Below, piece by piece: positions 1-8,000 of a stretch of DNA of 64,000 nucleotides. Source of the stretch: Streptomyces sp. NBC_01214. GTDB lineage: Bacteria > Actinomycetota > Actinomycetes > Streptomycetales > Streptomycetaceae. The position numbers and the translations under genes were made by a program. Position 1 is the stretch's first letter. Each line of letters opens with the position of its first letter. A model generated the notes under the pieces. It had not been told where the DNA came from, made no database searches, and saw nothing but the letters and a program-made list of their open reading frames with translations. The stretch covers positions 4,249,001 through 4,313,000 of the forward strand of contig NZ_JAPEOS010000001.1 in NCBI RefSeq assembly GCF_026340975.1, given 5' to 3'.

Positions 1-7
1 TCTATAG

Positions 8-21
8 TTAGGGCACCCTAA
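8..21. promoter_or_regulatory. possible iron box (DmdR1/IdeR-type operator)
   Basis: TTAGGGCACCCTAA is a perfect 6-bp inverted repeat with a 2-bp spacer. It resembles the right part of the actinobacterial iron-box consensus (two TTAGG/CCTAA-type half sites). It lies about 70 bp upstream of an acetyltransferase of the siderophore-biosynthesis type, which fits iron-dependent repression. The left third of the 19-bp consensus matches poorly, so the call is an inference. Confidence 0.45.
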
Positions 22-88
22 TCTTCGGGTCGTGCGAGTGCTCCCCGCCCTCGCCGCTCCTTGCCGACCGAGCAGAAACGGAACCCGT

Positions 89-730
89 ATGAGACCCGAG
101 TCCACTCCCCTCGTCTCCCCGCGCGCGGACGTCCTGACCGAGACCGTCGAGGGTTTCGGTACGGTCCGCTTCACCTCGGTCGACCCCGTAGCGGACTCCG
201 CCGTGCTGCACTCCTGGGTCGTCGAGGAGCGCGCGCAGTTCTGGGGCATGAACGGCGCCAGCCGGGAACTGGTCCAGGAGATCTACGAGGACGTGGACCG
301 CCGCGACACGCACCACGCGTACATGGTCCGGCTGGACGACGAGCCCGTGGCGCTCTTCCAGACGTACGAGCCCACCGAGGACCGGGTCAGCTACTGCTAC
401 GAGGCGCGCGAGGGCGACATCGGCGTCCACCTGATGCTGGCCCCGGCGGCGGGCCGGCCCCGGCCCGGATTCAGCAGGACCCTGATCGGGTCGCTCATTC
501 GGTTCGCCTTCCGCGACCCGGCCGTCCTGCGCGCGGTGGCCGAACCCGACGCCTCCAACGCCAAGGCGCTTGCCCTGCTGAACCGGCTCGGCTTCGTCCG
601 ACAGGGCGAGATCACCCTCCCGGAGATCGACCTGCCCGAGGTGTACCTCCCGGAGAAGCGGGCCGTGCTCGCGTTCCTCGACCGCCCCGCCGTACTCCCG
701 GCCGCCGTGGCCGTCGTCCACCAGGACTGA
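89..730 (+). CDS. GNAT acetyltransferase, siderophore (AlcB/IucB-like) type
   Basis: 213 aa. The C-terminal two thirds show the GNAT acyl-CoA fold of the siderophore-type subfamily: a GDIGVHLMLAP strand, then a long helix and EPDASNAKALALLNRLGF, the conserved tail of AlcB/RhbD-like N-acyltransferases that acylate hydroxylated amines in hydroxamate siderophore assembly. The ATG at 89 is preferred over the in-frame start at 32, because the protein then begins just before the family-like part. No other siderophore gene is visible downstream, so it stands alone here or belongs to an operon cut off to the left. The possible iron box upstream supports an iron-related role. Substrate is unknown. Confidence 0.75.
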   Translation: MRPESTPLVSPRADVLTETVEGFGTVRFTSVDPVADSAVLHSWVVEERAQFWGMNGASRELVQEIYEDVDRRDTHHAYMVRLDDEPVALFQTYEPTEDRVSYCYEAREGDIGVHLMLAPAAGRPRPGFSRTLIGSLIRFAFRDPAVLRAVAEPDASNAKALALLNRLGFVRQGEITLPEIDLPEVYLPEKRAVLAFLDRPAVLPAAVAVVHQD

Positions 731-776
731 CGTCGCCGTTTCGGTTGACATGAGGCCGGTTGGCGGCCGAGAACGC

Positions 777-847
777 GAAAGTGCCTTCTGATCTGGGGCG
801 ATGAACCTTGTCGAGGGGTTCTTTCGGTCCGGCTGGAAGGCACTTTC
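777..847. repeat. 71-bp element with perfect 12-bp terminal inverted repeats
   Basis: GAAAGTGCCTTC (777-788) is repeated as its exact reverse complement GAAGGCACTTTC (836-847), with 47 bp between. It lies in the non-coding gap between two convergent genes and encodes nothing obvious. It could be a MITE-like or IS-end remnant, or a long-stem terminator. The rest of the gap, 848-981, shows no supportable gene. Confidence 0.5.
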
Positions 848-981
848 TCCGTGCAGGAAGGGCATCGGTTCGCGTCCCTGGCGTTATGTCTCCGCCGACG
901 GTGCAGGAGCGGTGGGTCATGCCGGGGCGCGGCTGCCGGCTGATCGCGCCGACGTCACCGCACTGACCGGCGCGTCGCGAA

Positions 982-1944
982 CTACTCGACGCGCTCGCGA
1001 TCGATGAACGCGGTCAACGCGTCCACAGTTGCGTCGGGCTGCTCGTCGGGAATGAAGTGTCCGGCTCGTGGGATGACGACACCGGTCGCGTTCTCTGCCC
1101 ACGGACTGACCGAGGCGGCCATGTCGGGGATCGAGCCGTGGGAGCTGGAGATTCCCAGGACCGGGACGGTCAAGTGTCCCCGTTCGAGGGCGTCATGATT
1201 CTTACGCGCTGATTCCGCGGCGTCGCGGTAGTAGGCGAGAGACGCTGAAAGCCCTCCCTCGGCCGCGATGGCGGCGGCGTAATGGTCGATCTCGGCGCCG
1301 TCGAAGGTGTTCGGGGACAGGGCTTTGACCTTCAAGAACCAGCCGACGTAGTCACGCTCGCGGCCGGTGAGCAGGGTCTCGGGCAGTTCGGGCACCAAGT
1401 GGAAGGCGAAGTGCCAGGTCTTCCAGGCCTGGTCGGGGTCCGTTGGGACGGAGCCCGGGAGGGTGATTCCGGGAATGCCGGCGTCAAGCAGGGCGACACC
1501 ATGCAGGCGCTCTTCGTACTTCAGGGCCAGCGAGAAGGCAACCCAGGCCCCGATGTCGTGGGCGACGAGCCAGTACTTCGGCACGTTGAGCGCGGTCAGC
1601 GCGGCCTGGACGCGCGAAGCGACGGTGTGCGTGTCGTAGCCCCCTTGAGGGCGGTCGGAGTGGCCCTGCCCCGGCAGGTCGATCGCGATCACGTGGAATC
1701 GCTCCGCAAGACCCGGCATCACCTTTCGCCAAGCCCACCAGGTCTGCGGGAATCCGGCGAGCAGGACGACGGTGGGGCCGGCTGGCCGGCCGCCTTCCAC
1801 GGCATGAAGTCGGATTCCTTCCGCGTCGACCCAGCGGTGAGTGAAACCCGCAAGGTCGTACAGCGGCAACCCGGGGACCGGGTTCTGGTCGCAGGAGCGG
1901 CTCGGGGCCACGGCGTCGTCGATCATGGTGTGAGCCCACTTCAT
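982..1944 (-). CDS. alpha/beta hydrolase, epoxide hydrolase/haloacetate dehalogenase-like
   Basis: 320 aa. An oxyanion-type motif LAGFPQTWWAW (replacing HGFP) comes first, then the nucleophile elbow VAHDIGAWVA with Asp as presumed nucleophile, as in epoxide hydrolases and haloalkanoate dehalogenases rather than Ser esterases. A late AGHFIPDEQP supplies the catalytic His. The protein is cytosolic, with no signal peptide. It is divergent from the TetR gene at 2016. The first ATG (1944) overlaps a palindromic operator and has no ribosome binding site, so it may be leaderless; an ATG at 1926 is an alternative. The layout suggests repression by the adjacent TetR protein. Substrate is unknown. Confidence 0.82.
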   Translation of the reverse strand: MKWAHTMIDDAVAPSRSCDQNPVPGLPLYDLAGFTHRWVDAEGIRLHAVEGGRPAGPTVVLLAGFPQTWWAWRKVMPGLAERFHVIAIDLPGQGHSDRPQGGYDTHTVASRVQAALTALNVPKYWLVAHDIGAWVAFSLALKYEERLHGVALLDAGIPGITLPGSVPTDPDQAWKTWHFAFHLVPELPETLLTGRERDYVGWFLKVKALSPNTFDGAEIDHYAAAIAAEGGLSASLAYYRDAAESARKNHDALERGHLTVPVLGISSSHGSIPDMAASVSPWAENATGVVIPRAGHFIPDEQPDATVDALTAFIDRERVE

Positions 1945-1966
1945 CTTGAACTGATCAGTTCAAGAT
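1943..1966. promoter_or_regulatory. 24-bp perfect palindromic operator (TetR site)
   Basis: A perfect 24-bp palindrome centred at 1954/1955 (core TTGAACTGATCAGTTCAA) lies between the divergent hydrolase and TetR genes. It touches the hydrolase ATG and is 50 bp from the regulator start. Length and symmetry are typical of TetR operators, so it should control both genes. Confidence 0.8.
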
Positions 1967-2015
1967 AGGATGGGTAGGGCCACGACGGCTGGTACTAGAA
2001 CGAGGTGCATGCGTG

Positions 2016-2606
2016 ATGGCCGGGAAGAAGCAGTTCGACGTGGGCATCGCGCTCGATGCGGCGATGGTCCAGTTCTGGCGGGCCGGATATGCCGACACGT
2101 CTCTCGACGACCTCTCGAGGGCGACCGGATTGAACCGCAGTTCCATCTACTCCTCGTTCGGCGACAAAGACTCGCTCTACCTGCGCTGCCTGGACCGCTA
2201 CGCCGCGCGGTACGGAAACAGGTACGACCAGGCGCTGTCATGCGCGTCCGAGGAACCGCTCCAGGCGGTACGGGCGTTCTTCGAGGTCACTCTGCAGCGC
2301 ATCAGCGACCCTGACGTTCCTGATGGCTGCCTGATCGCCCAGACCGCGATGGCGGCACCGGCGCTCAGCCCCACCATCGCCGCACGCGCGCTCGAAGCTC
2401 TGGACCTTCAGCGTGCGCGGCTGCGGACCGCCTTGAACGCCGCGCAGTTGACCGAAGGCGATGCCGACGACTTCGCGGTTCACATAACGGCGGTCAACCA
2501 GTCGCTGGCCGTGATGAGCAAGACCAGGGCGAGCCAGAAGCAGCTCCGCACGGTCATCGACATCAGCATGAGTGCGCTCTCGCACGCCTTGCATGCCCGG
2601 AGCTGA
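2016..2606 (+). CDS. TetR/AcrR family transcriptional regulator
   Basis: 196 aa. The N-terminal helix-turn-helix spans roughly residues 10-55: ALDAAMVQFWRAGYADTSLDDLSRATGLNRSSIYSSFGDKDSLY, the classic TetR signature ending in the YxxFGxKxxLY recognition region. The C-terminal part is helical and ligand-binding. A GAGG ribosome binding site about 10 nt upstream favours the ATG at 2016 over the GTG at 2013. The gene is divergent from the alpha/beta hydrolase, with a perfect palindrome between, so local auto- and cross-regulation is likely. The inducer is unknown. Confidence 0.88.
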   Translation: MAGKKQFDVGIALDAAMVQFWRAGYADTSLDDLSRATGLNRSSIYSSFGDKDSLYLRCLDRYAARYGNRYDQALSCASEEPLQAVRAFFEVTLQRISDPDVPDGCLIAQTAMAAPALSPTIAARALEALDLQRARLRTALNAAQLTEGDADDFAVHITAVNQSLAVMSKTRASQKQLRTVIDISMSALSHALHARS

Positions 2607-2624
2607 CCTCGCCGCTTCGCCCGG

Positions 2625-3095
2625 GTGCGGCGGCTGCTGGGGTGGGGGCCGTTGGTGATGCCGGAGCACGGTTGCTGGCGGATCTCGACCACGCGGGACC
2701 GGACGTGATCCGGGACGGATCGCCACCGACCTGGCGGTGATGCTCGCCGACGGCGGCGAGCCCATCGCGGACCTGGCCGTGCTGCGGGACCGGGCCGAGG
2801 TGTTCGGCCCGGTCGCCTCGACACCGACGGCCCGGCGGTTGCTCGCCAACATCGACGAGCGGGCACTGGCTTCGCTGCAAGCGGCCCGTGCTTCGGCTCG
2901 GGAGGTCGCCTGGATGCAGGCCAGCCGAGATCGGTGAGGGGATGCCCGTCGCCCTGGTCGCAGGACGCGTCCTGCCCGGCCTCGTCCGAGCTGACCGGCA
3001 TGGTCGATCCAAGCGGCTACCCAGCCGGTACCCGGATCGTCGTGCGCCGCGAGCGGCCGCACCCCGGAGCCCAACTGTCCCTGTTCGACCCCTGT
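2625..3095 (+). pseudogene. IS1380-family transposase remnant
   Basis: Two pieces of an IS1380-type transposase lie in different frames with deletions between them. 2737-2937 encodes MLADGGEPIADLAVLRD then TARRLLANIDE, the N-terminal part of the family. About 2990-3090 encodes PAGTRIVVRRERPHPGAQLSLFD, a piece from further along the transposase. The catalytic middle is gone and no terminal repeats were found. It marks an old insertion next to the immunity-type gene. Confidence 0.65.
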
Positions 3096-3121
3096 TCGAC
3101 CAGGGCGAGGCCCGGTCGGCC

Positions 3122-4030
3122 CTACTCGCCCGGGGCGCGCAGCAGGTCCGCCGGCAGGTAGCCGGAGCGCACGTTCAGTTCCCAGCCGTGTGCCTGTACG
3201 GCGAGGGCGGCCAGGGCGACGGCCGTGACCGGCAGCAGCGTCCTCGGCGCGGCATCCGGACCGGCGCCGTCGCGGTGTTCGAGGAGACGGTTGGTCAGGG
3301 CCTGCTCGAACGCGGGCTGGTCGTCGTCGAGGAGTACGCGCAGCAGCCGCTGGTCGGCGGTCAGCGCGCCCGCCCCGTCGAGCCGCGCGGCGGCCGCGGC
3401 GCGCTCCTCCGCGTCGGGTTTGCGCAGGGGCGGCACCCCGGACGCGACCCAGGGCGACCTGGTCGTCTCCACCAGGTGGAGGTAGGCGCAGAGCGCGTCC
3501 ATCTCGGCGAGTTCAGCCGGGTCGGAGACCGAGCTCAGGGACGAGTAGGGCAGTCCGGCGTGGAACATCGGCGCGTAATCGGTCTTCAGCAGGGGACCGA
3601 TCACCCGGGCCTGTTCCCAGACGAGGCCGGTGATCACGCTCAGGGTGAAGGCGTCCACCCAGACCTGTGCCGTGGGTGCCTGGTCGACCGAGTCGCCGAA
3701 GTCGAAGTCCTCGCTGCTGAGCTCCTCGCCGATGAGGGGGAAGAAGACCTCGTAGTCCCCGCCGGGGCACGTTCCGAGCGTCAGGGCACCGAGCGCGCAC
3801 TCCGCCGCGGTCCGCAGGGCCAGCCGGCCCTGCGCGCCCTCCAGTTGCGGATCCTGGAGGGTGAGGGCGCCGACGTGGTCCAGGAGTTCGGCGCCCGTCT
3901 CCTGGATCCCCTTGATGGAGAGGACGTCGTAGCGAAGCCGGTGCCAGCGGCCGAAGGTCCGCCCGTCGATGTCCTCCAGGGCTCGACCCGTCCGCTCCTC
4001 GCCGACCTCGTGACGCGCTATGTCCCGCAC
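3122..4030 (-). CDS. Imm49-family immunity protein
   Basis: 302 aa. The sequence VRDIARHEVGEERTGRALED, then LGALTLGTCPGGDYEVFFPLIGEELSSEDFDF (read here as two stretches), matches the Imm49 family, named as immunity proteins of polymorphic toxin systems but often found alone in Streptomyces. The protein is mostly helical and cytosolic. The GTG at 4030 is chosen because GAGGAAGG lies 8-9 nt upstream; longer starts would overlap that site. No toxin gene is adjacent. The gene follows a small hypothetical gene on the same strand (4187-4621). Function as immunity is family-level inference only. Confidence 0.72.
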   Translation of the reverse strand: MRDIARHEVGEERTGRALEDIDGRTFGRWHRLRYDVLSIKGIQETGAELLDHVGALTLQDPQLEGAQGRLALRTAAECALGALTLGTCPGGDYEVFFPLIGEELSSEDFDFGDSVDQAPTAQVWVDAFTLSVITGLVWEQARVIGPLLKTDYAPMFHAGLPYSSLSSVSDPAELAEMDALCAYLHLVETTRSPWVASGVPPLRKPDAEERAAAAARLDGAGALTADQRLLRVLLDDDQPAFEQALTNRLLEHRDGAGPDAAPRTLLPVTAVALAALAVQAHGWELNVRSGYLPADLLRAPGE

Positions 4031-4186
4031 GGTGGACACCCTTCCTCGTTGCCGATCTTCAAGGGACCCATCTTCTCCGATGCGGCAGCCCGTTGTGCGG
4101 GGCCGGGGCGGGTGTCGAGGCGAAGGCACCGCCCGAAGGCACCAACACCGCAGCGGCCGTGGCCCCTTGCTTGCGGACGTGAACTC

Positions 4187-4621
4187 CTACGCGACCCAGC
4201 AGTAGACGCCCCGGTCCTGACGACGGGCGCCGCTGACGAGAGCCGCCAGGTCGCCCACGATTTGGTCGGCGATCTCCGTGTCGATGAACTCGCCGTCCGC
4301 CGCACGGAGCCGGACCCACGAGGCAGCGATGTCACGCAACCCGGACGGTTCGGCGTCCGCGAGTGCGGCGGACAGGCCGGGCGAGAGGGCGAAGACGACA
4401 CGTCCGCCGTCGTCCTCGCCGGCGACGATGCGCGGCTCGCCGGCTTCGACGAGTTCCTCGAAGCTGCCGCCGGCGAGAAGGCCCTCCCATTCGACGACGG
4501 CCTCCTCGGGGTCGAAGTTGCCGAAGGAGACCGACTCGGATGCGTGTGCCGGGCCGGTCTGTAGGACCAGAGCGGCCGCGGTGTCGTCCGGAGCCACGAA
4601 GAACGTAACGATGTTGCTCAC
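4187..4621 (-). CDS. hypothetical protein, acidic, cytosolic
   Basis: 144 aa with no recognised domain. It begins VSNIVTFFVAPDDTAAALVL and is rich in Asp/Glu, with predicted alternating helices and strands. The GTG at 4621 is inferred from the start of clean coding character; there is no strong ribosome binding site, and a longer start at 4669 is possible. It lies 156 bp upstream of the Imm49 gene on the same strand and could be co-transcribed. No toxin motif was seen. Confidence 0.55.
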   Translation of the reverse strand: MSNIVTFFVAPDDTAAALVLQTGPAHASESVSFGNFDPEEAVVEWEGLLAGGSFEELVEAGEPRIVAGEDDGGRVVFALSPGLSAALADAEPSGLRDIAASWVRLRAADGEFIDTEIADQIVGDLAALVSGARRQDRGVYCWVA

Positions 4622-4671
4622 CCGGGCATCATGCCGGACGGACCGCTCGCGCGATCGGCCGGACAACACAC

Positions 4672-4839
4672 CTAGGTCGTCTCTTTCGGATCTTGTCGGC
4701 CGAGCCCGCGGCGTCCGGTGCCGTGCATCGCAAGGCGGAGGTGCGCACCTGTACTGGACGTACTCGGGCGCCCCGACAACGCGGCGAGGTGCGGTGCCGG
4801 GCGTCGCGGGCCCGGCAAGATCCGAAAGAGACGGCCTAG
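4672..4839. repeat. 168-bp dispersed inverted-repeat element, copy 1
   Basis: The ends 4672-4695 and 4816-4839 are inverted repeats of each other (23 of 24 bases; common core GTCTCTTTCGGATCTTG). The interior carries TACTGGACGTACTCGGGCG, also present at 47167-47185. Such palindromic intergenic repeats recur in Streptomyces. The right end supplies the stop codon of the kinase gene at 4836, so the element appears to have landed at, or replaced, the end of that gene. Confidence 0.65.
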
Positions 4840-5472
4840 CCCTTCGCCGCGGCCTCGGCGTTGCGCCAGACCGTCAGGTCGACGGTGATGAACCGGGTCT
4901 CTTCCTTCACGCCCGACCTACCGCGGAAGGTCGCCAGCGTGATGTGGCCGGCCTTGCTCAGCACGCAGACCTGCGACCCGTCCGTGAGCTGGTCGAGGCC
5001 GATCTTCTCGGTGAAGCGGGTCACGGCACGGCAGGTTTCCAGGGAGCCCTTCTCGGAGTTGTTCAGCAGGACGAGCTTGCCGTTCGTGGTGCCGAACTTC
5101 TCGTCCCCGAACAGCGTGTCCCGGTAGTAGAAGAGGTCGGCGTGCCCGTAGAGCACCCCGGCGCCGGTCGGCTCCTCGGCCGGGCGCGGCGGGTTGTCGG
5201 CGAACATCACCTGGTGGTTCTGGGGCACCTCGATGCCCTGGTACGAGACCGGCTGCGGGTCGGGCCGCTTCTGCGCGGCGCCCGAAGCCTTGTCGCCGCC
5301 GCCCTTGTCGGAGCCGTCAGGCAGCAGGGACCGGAGGATGACCAGCCCGACGACCGCCGCCGCTACCGCCCCGATGACGATCAGTCCCGTCCGCTTGGGA
5401 CGTGGGGGAGCGGGCGGACCGGGAACGAAGCCCTGGGCGTGGAACGGCGGCGGCGTGCTGTGGCCGGGAGCG

Positions 5473-5532
5473 TACGAGGGCTGCGGGTACGAGGGCTGCG
5501 GGTACGAGGGCTGCGGGTACGAGGGCTGCGGG
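5473..5532. repeat. four 15-bp tandem repeats inside the kinase linker
   Basis: TACGAGGGCTGCGGG occurs four times head to tail. On the minus strand it codes for the repeated pentapeptide YPQPS before the transmembrane helix. It is near-perfect at the DNA level, so it probably expands and contracts by slippage. Confidence 0.8.
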
Positions 5533-5677
5533 TACGAAGGCCGTGCGTACGGGGCGGCGTCCGGTAGCCCGGCGGCACGGCCCTCGGAGCTGCCTGCGTC
5601 GGCGCGGCGGCCACATCGGTCGGCGTGTACCCGGGCGCGGCGGGTACCGCAGCCGGGGGCTGCGGCGAAACCTCGGT

Positions 5678-5738
<61 letters not shown>

Positions 5739-6869
5739 GGATCCGGCATCGGAGCGGGCAGCCGTAGCCGCTCCGTGAGGGAACCGGCGACGGCCCGCGG
5801 CAGCCAGTCCCCGCCCTGGCGCAGCGGGACCTCCGAGGCCGCGTTGCACAGCTCGATGATCTCGGTCAGGGTCGGCCGGTCGCCGGGGTCACGGCTGAGG
5901 CAGCGGGTCACGACCGGCCGCAGCTGCTCGGGCAGGGCGCTGAGGTCGGGGTCCTCGTGCACGATCCGGTAGAGCACCGCGTGCGAGGGCCCGTCGCCGA
6001 AGACGGACGCCCCGATCGCGCTGAAGGCCGCGATCTGCCCGAGGGCGAAGACGTCGGTGGCCGGGGTGACCGTGCCGGCCGAGGCCTGTTCGGGCGCCAT
6101 GAACGCGGGGGTGCCGACGCTGACGCCGGTGCTCGTCAGGGCCGTGGAGTCGGCGGCCCGGGCGATGCCGAAGTCGATGACGCGCGGCCCGTCGGAGGCG
6201 AGCAGCACGTTGGCGGGCTTCAGGTCCCGGTGGACGATGCCCGCGCCGTGGATGACGTGCAGCGCCTCGGCGACCCCGACGGTCAGCAACAGCACGCTGC
6301 GCACCGGCAGCGCGCCGTGCCGGGCCACGGCGTGGGCGAGCGAGGGGCCCGGTACGTAGGCCGTGGCCAGCCAGGGCTGGGCGCCCTCGGTGTCCGAGTC
6401 GATGACCGGTGCGGTGTAGAGCCCCTGGACCCGTTCCGCGGCCCGCACCTCCTGCTGGAAGCGCCGCCGGAATTCGGGGTCCCCGCCGAACTCGGGCCGG
6501 ATCACCTTGAGGGCGATCGGCCGGCCGCCCGGCGTGTACGAGAGGTAGACCTTGCCCATGCCGCCGGCGCCCAGCACGGCCGCCAGGCGGTAGCCGCCCA
6601 CGACGGCCGGGTCGTCCGCCCGGAGCGGCTGGAAGAAATCGGCGGAAGGTGCGCTGCCCATGGGGACCCGTCTCTGGTTGCGGCGGTCCAGCACCTTCCG
6701 GCGCCACGAAGTCAACCGCGAGGGTACCCAATGCCGGGACCGGTCCCGCCCCGGAGCGCTCGGCCGAATGCGCGAGTTGACGGCTCGGGCCGCGGCGTCG
6801 AGGACCGCGAGGGCGCCGACCACGCCCGGTCCCCGTCTTCCGCTACGGGCCCCGGCCGCGGACGTGCCG

Positions 6870-7121
6870 CTACCAGCCGAAGCGTCGATTGACGACGGCC
6901 GAGAACTCCTCGAACGTCAGCACGCGGTCGCCGTTCTGGTCGGCCGCGTCGAACAGCGCGGAGGAGTCGTGGGTGTCTCCGACGCCCCAGAAGGGGATGG
7001 CTCCCTGCGCCGCGAGGGTCGGACCCTTGGAGCGCAGGGCACCGATGACCTCGGCGCGGGTCAAGGTGCCGTCCTGGTCGAGGTCGAGGGCGTCGAACAG
7101 GCGCCGGGCCTTCTCACTCAT
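6870..7121 (-). CDS. EF-hand calcium-binding protein
   Basis: 83 aa with two EF-hand loops: DLDQDGTLTRAE near residue 14, a canonical 12-residue loop, and DQNGDRVLTFEE near residue 61, which has Arg in place of the usual Gly at loop position 6. This is the small calmodulin-like type common in Streptomyces. The ATG at 7121 is used, with GAGAGG about 8 nt upstream. It probably acts as a cytosolic Ca2+ buffer or sensor. It stands alone between the kinase and the broken rhodanese gene. Confidence 0.85.
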   Translation of the reverse strand: MSEKARRLFDALDLDQDGTLTRAEVIGALRSKGPTLAAQGAIPFWGVGDTHDSSALFDAADQNGDRVLTFEEFSAVVNRRFGW

Positions 7122-7245
7122 CACGTGGTCCTCTCAGTGGTACGCGCACCGTCTCTCGGGCGGCGCGTCCTGTACGTGAGTGAGGACGTCGTGGGCCCCT
7201 GCGGGGTTGCTCCGCAGGGACCGGTACCTGCGGAGCGGCGCGCGC

Positions 7246-7805
7246 TCACGGGGGGCTCCCGGCTCCCCGGCGGTTGAAGGGCAGCCTGCCGAGTACGACC
7301 GCCATCCCGCAGGTACGGGTGAGCGCGGAGAAGACCAGGCCGCCCCCGATCGCCGCGGACAGCAGCGCGAGGGCGGGGTGGAGGAGCAGCCCGAGGGCCA
7401 GGCCGAGCAGCACACCGACGCCCGCGGTGAAGCGGACCTGGCGTTCCATCGCCCAGACGGCCCGCTTCCGGGAGCCGTCGGGATAGTCGGGATAGTGCAG
7501 GACGTGGCCGTCGGCGGTCCAGGCCTGGGTGCCGCCCGTGAGGCTCGACGCGGGGATGCCGCGCGAGACCAGGGTTCCGGCGGCGTTTTCGGAACGGGCA
7601 CCGGAGGCGCACACCACGAGCAGGGCCTGTGTTCGGCGGCACTCCGCAGTTCCGGCAGGCTCCGCGTGAGTCGGTCGAGGGGGACGTTGACGGCGTCGGG
7701 CAGGTGGCCGGACGCGAACTCGGCCGGAGTACGGACGTCGACGACGGTCAGCTCGGACAGCCGTGGGTGCGCCTGGCTGACATCGAGGGAGAGGGGAACA
7801 CTCGT
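7246..7805 (-). pseudogene. rhodanese domain plus DUF2892-type membrane tail, frameshifted
   Basis: The N-terminal rhodanese half (ELTVVDVRTPAEFASGHLPDA) is read in one frame. The active-site half, ALLVVCASGARSEN with the catalytic Cys, and two transmembrane helices are read in another. Adding one G near 7622-7627 (AGGCCC to AGGGCCC on the coding strand) joins them as AAEHRALLVVCASGARSE, the expected rhodanese core. No standard start codon lies just before the conserved N-terminus, so the 5' end may carry a second lesion. An intact version would be a membrane-tethered sulfurtransferase of the YgaP type. Confidence 0.7.
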
Positions 7806-8000
7806 GGCGGACCTGGTCCTTGGCGGAGGGGGAGGAAGGCGCGGCGGGGGACGCCGTTGCCGTGCCGGGGATGCTAGGCACCGGGGGACGCCCCGACCAG
7901 GGGCGCGCGAACCCTGCCACGGGACCGCCACACTCCGGCAACAACACGCAACGAGCGGCCGAGCCCGCCCTCGTCCCGGCGCCCGGCGCCCGGCGCGGCG

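Noticed and set aside
2888..4564. 558-codon plus-strand frame
   Set aside because: It is antisense to the Imm49 and hypothetical genes and lacks motifs.
5555..5570. programmed frameshifting in the kinase gene
   Set aside because: No slippery heptamer or downstream pseudoknot was found, and similar indels occur in four other genes, so an indel is simpler.
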